The notes under the pieces: model-generated | The model's input: only the letters and a program-made list of their open reading frames with translations | Told to the model about the DNA's origin: nothing | Database searches by the model: none | Shown: piece after piece, positions 41,788-43,798 of the stretch | Layout: each line of letters starts with the position of its first letter | Position numbering within the stretch: the stretch's first letter is position 1 | Position numbers and translations under genes: made by a program | Assembly: GCA_002491945.1 (NCBI GenBank) | Contig: DKWX01000060.1 | Location: forward strand, 1 to 43,798 | Reading direction: 5' to 3' | DNA: 43,798 nucleotides | Origin: Porphyromonadaceae bacterium UBA7141 | Lineage (GTDB): Bacteria; Bacteroidota; Bacteroidia; Bacteroidales; Muribaculaceae

Positions 41788-43647
41788 ATGAACAGATATA
41801 TTCTCTCACTATTGGCTGCTATGGCCGTCACGGCATCTTCGGCATCCGTAGCCGAATTCTCATTCAATCCCGACGGGGGCGCGCTCCATTCTTACGGTTC
41901 AGGGCTCAAGGAACGCTATGATGTGGCAATCCGCCTGTGCGACCCTAAACTGGCAGGCACAGAGGTGACTGGACTCGCGATGCCGATGAATGTATCCTCA
42001 GGCATTTCCGATATGAAAGGATGGGTCAGCTCCGAACTAATGCTGGATGACCGAAAGAATAATATCACCGATCTGGCTGAGGCAGAGGCCGTATTTGAAG
42101 ACGGCATGATGAAAGTAAGTTTCCCGCACCCCTGCGCGGTGCCGTCGTGGGGATTCTACGTCGGTTTCTCTTTCACGGTGGATAATGTCGACACTCCCGC
42201 TATGGAGAATCCGCTTATGTTGAGCATCAATTCCGACGACCCCGACGGATTCTTCATGCACTCTTCTCGATCACACCTGAAGTGGATACCGATGTCAGAA
42301 GATTTGCATGCCGTGCTCGATATGACGGTGACTCTTGATGGCGATTTCAAGCCCGACGCAGCCAGTGTGAGTGTGGCGCAGGCTTATGGCGAAAAGGGTG
42401 GCCAGTCTCCTGTCAGGATTTCGGTCAGCAATGCGGGCAATAGTGAGATTGAAAGTGTGGGTTATTCATATGTGCTTTCCCCTTCGGGCCTGACGGGTGA
42501 AGGTGAAGTGAAATTCACATCTCCGATTCCCGCTTGTCTGGGCGCCGGAAATTCGGCTGTATTCAAAGCCGACGTGCCGCAGTCTGATGAACTGCAGACA
42601 ATCCGTGTGACGCTGACAAAAGTCAACGGACAGCCCAATGCCCTGACTTCCGCCATGGCCGAGGCCGACCTGATTCCGGTGCCTTTCGTACCCGTCAACC
42701 GTCCGCTTGTCGATGAGTATACAGGCACATGGTGCGGTTACTGTCCGCGTGGATTCATCGCTCTGGAAGAGATGAACCGCCGCTACCCCGACGAGTTTAT
42801 CGCTGCCAGCTTCCACAACGGCGATGTGATGACTATCACCGGCTATTATCCCTATCCTGTAAGCGGACTCCCATCGGCTACACTTAACCGGAAGGTTGAG
42901 GTTGACCCCTACTACGGTTCGTCGTCAGACACTCCGATGGGCATCGATGCCGACTGGCAAGCTATGGCTGCCGGATTCTGCCCGGCTGAAATCAACGCAT
43001 CTCTGGCCTGGCAGGATGATTCGATGCAGACACTGGTGCTTAAGTCGGCTACGCGTTTCGTTTTTGATTCTTCCGATATTGATTATAGCGTGAGCTATAT
43101 GATTGTGGCAGATGGACTGACAGCCCCTTCCAAGGAGGCTATTCCCGACTGGATGCAGAGCAACTATTATGCCAATTCCGAACCCGACATAGAGGGTATC
43201 GGCTGGGAGCAGTTCTGCAACGCCGGAAGCTCGGTGCCTGGATTTGTATTCAATGATGTCGTGGTGTTTGCTTCTGAATATTCAGGTTATTCCGAGGCCG
43301 TGCCGTTTGATATCGTGTCGTGCGAGACTTACACACATGAGATTACAGTGCCTGTAAGCGACATCATCAATATCGAAGGCGAATCTCTGATGCAGGATAA
43401 CGCCCGGCTTCGCGTGATTGCGGTGCTTATGAATGCCGATACAAACGAGGTAATCAATTGCGGCCGCTCGGGATTCGTATCCACTTCCGGGGTAAACCGC
43501 ATAATGGCCGACGACGCCCAGGTGGTGAAGGTGGTATACCACGACCTGACCGGACGCCGCCTGTCGGCTCCGGCCGCCGGTAGCATCGCCATCCGCACCG
43601 AGGTGCTTTCCGACGGCACAAGCCGCTCGGTGAAGCAGGCGTTCTGA
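41788..43647 (+). CDS. Secreted thioredoxin-like protein (Omp28-related type) with T9SS-like C-terminus
   Basis: A 619-aa exported protein. After a signal peptide (about 1-20) comes a beta-rich N-terminal region, an Ig-like stretch (about 190-295) and a thioredoxin-like domain. The latter has the redox motif YTGTWCGYCPRG (Cys316 and Cys319) and a cis-proline loop GLPSATLNR. This pattern fits Omp28-related proteins. The C-terminus (VVYHDLTGRRLSAPAAG, then SIAIRT) resembles T9SS cargo signals. The ATG at 41788 begins the signal peptide; an upstream ATG at 41734 adds 18 polar residues. It follows the previous secreted protein gene by 62 bases and ends at the terminator at 43690. The redox partner is unknown. 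Confidence 0.78.
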   Translation: MNRYILSLLAAMAVTASSASVAEFSFNPDGGALHSYGSGLKERYDVAIRLCDPKLAGTEVTGLAMPMNVSSGISDMKGWVSSELMLDDRKNNITDLAEAEAVFEDGMMKVSFPHPCAVPSWGFYVGFSFTVDNVDTPAMENPLMLSINSDDPDGFFMHSSRSHLKWIPMSEDLHAVLDMTVTLDGDFKPDAASVSVAQAYGEKGGQSPVRISVSNAGNSEIESVGYSYVLSPSGLTGEGEVKFTSPIPACLGAGNSAVFKADVPQSDELQTIRVTLTKVNGQPNALTSAMAEADLIPVPFVPVNRPLVDEYTGTWCGYCPRGFIALEEMNRRYPDEFIAASFHNGDVMTITGYYPYPVSGLPSATLNRKVEVDPYYGSSSDTPMGIDADWQAMAAGFCPAEINASLAWQDDSMQTLVLKSATRFVFDSSDIDYSVSYMIVADGLTAPSKEAIPDWMQSNYYANSEPDIEGIGWEQFCNAGSSVPGFVFNDVVVFASEYSGYSEAVPFDIVSCETYTHEITVPVSDIINIEGESLMQDNARLRVIAVLMNADTNEVINCGRSGFVSTSGVNRIMADDAQVVKVVYHDLTGRRLSAPAAGSIAIRTEVLSDGTSRSVKQAF

Positions 43648-43689
43648 TACCGACCAATCCCCTCGTCTCTTCCTCATCTTGATATAGGT

Positions 43690-43723
43690 AAAGAGGCACG
43701 CCGATTCCGGCGTGCCTCTTTTT
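43690..43723 (+). terminator. Terminator of the secreted-protein pair
   Basis: Stem GAGGCACGCCG (43693-43703) with CGGCGTGCCTC (43708-43718), 4-base loop, followed by five T (43719-43723) and preceded by AAA. No gene is seen in the remaining 75 bases of the window. Confidence 0.9.
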
Positions 43724-43798
43724 ACTGTATTTACTATTGTGTGTGTGCCTCCGTCACCAATACTACTACATAATACCATTACTTCTCATGATTTCTAT

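Noticed and set aside
1..43798. Insertion sequences, prophage, CRISPR arrays, tRNA or rRNA genes
   Set aside because: No transposase or integrase, no array of spaced repeats, and no cloverleaf or rRNA signature was found in any gap between genes.

Overview
The window looks like a chromosomal segment of a Bacteroidales bacterium, most likely a Muribaculaceae-type gut commensal. That placement is inferred from several things: a fused nuoCD and a complex I locus without nuoEFG, a short epsilon subunit and an N-terminally extended a subunit in the ATP synthase, promoters of the Bacteroidetes type (TTTG, about 20 bp, TAnnTTTG), a debranching enzyme / glycosyltransferase / GH57 cassette, and secreted proteins with C-termini resembling type IX secretion signals. 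I see no phage, IS, CRISPR or tRNA; this is mostly core genome.

Left part, 1-9.7 kb. On the minus strand are a patatin-POTRA-barrel outer-membrane protein and a group made of an unknown small protein, a cyclophilin and a DUF349 coiled-coil protein. On the plus strand are a cytidylate-kinase-like protein, a DUF308 membrane protein, the RNase P RNA gene with a clear terminator, and a YihY/BrkB-family membrane protein. An RNA with the shape of 6S RNA follows at about 9.83-10.0 kb.

Glycogen part, 10.2-15.0 kb, plus strand: debranching enzyme, glycogen-synthase-like glycosyltransferase and GH57 amylase. The first two overlap by 4 bp; the third follows a low-complexity spacer. A DUF486 membrane protein on the minus strand separates this from the bioenergetic block.

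Bioenergetic part, 15.8-33.5 kb, minus strand: nuoA-B-CD-H, then a complete F-type ATP synthase set (atpD-C-B-E-F-H-A-G), then nuoI-J-K-L-M-N. The ATP synthase genes are nested between nuoH and nuoI with short gaps and no recognisable terminator. A strong match to the Bacteroidetes promoter precedes nuoA, so the proton-pumping machine and the ATP-making machine may be made from one transcript of about 17.7 kb. This nesting is the most striking feature of the window.

Right part, 33.5-43.8 kb: an unknown lipoprotein and a TonB-dependent receptor without a SusD partner (minus), each with a well-formed promoter; then, divergently, L-serine dehydratase overlapping ribonuclease Z. A long AT-rich gap leads to two secreted proteins, the second with a thioredoxin-like CxxC domain, ending at a strong terminator.
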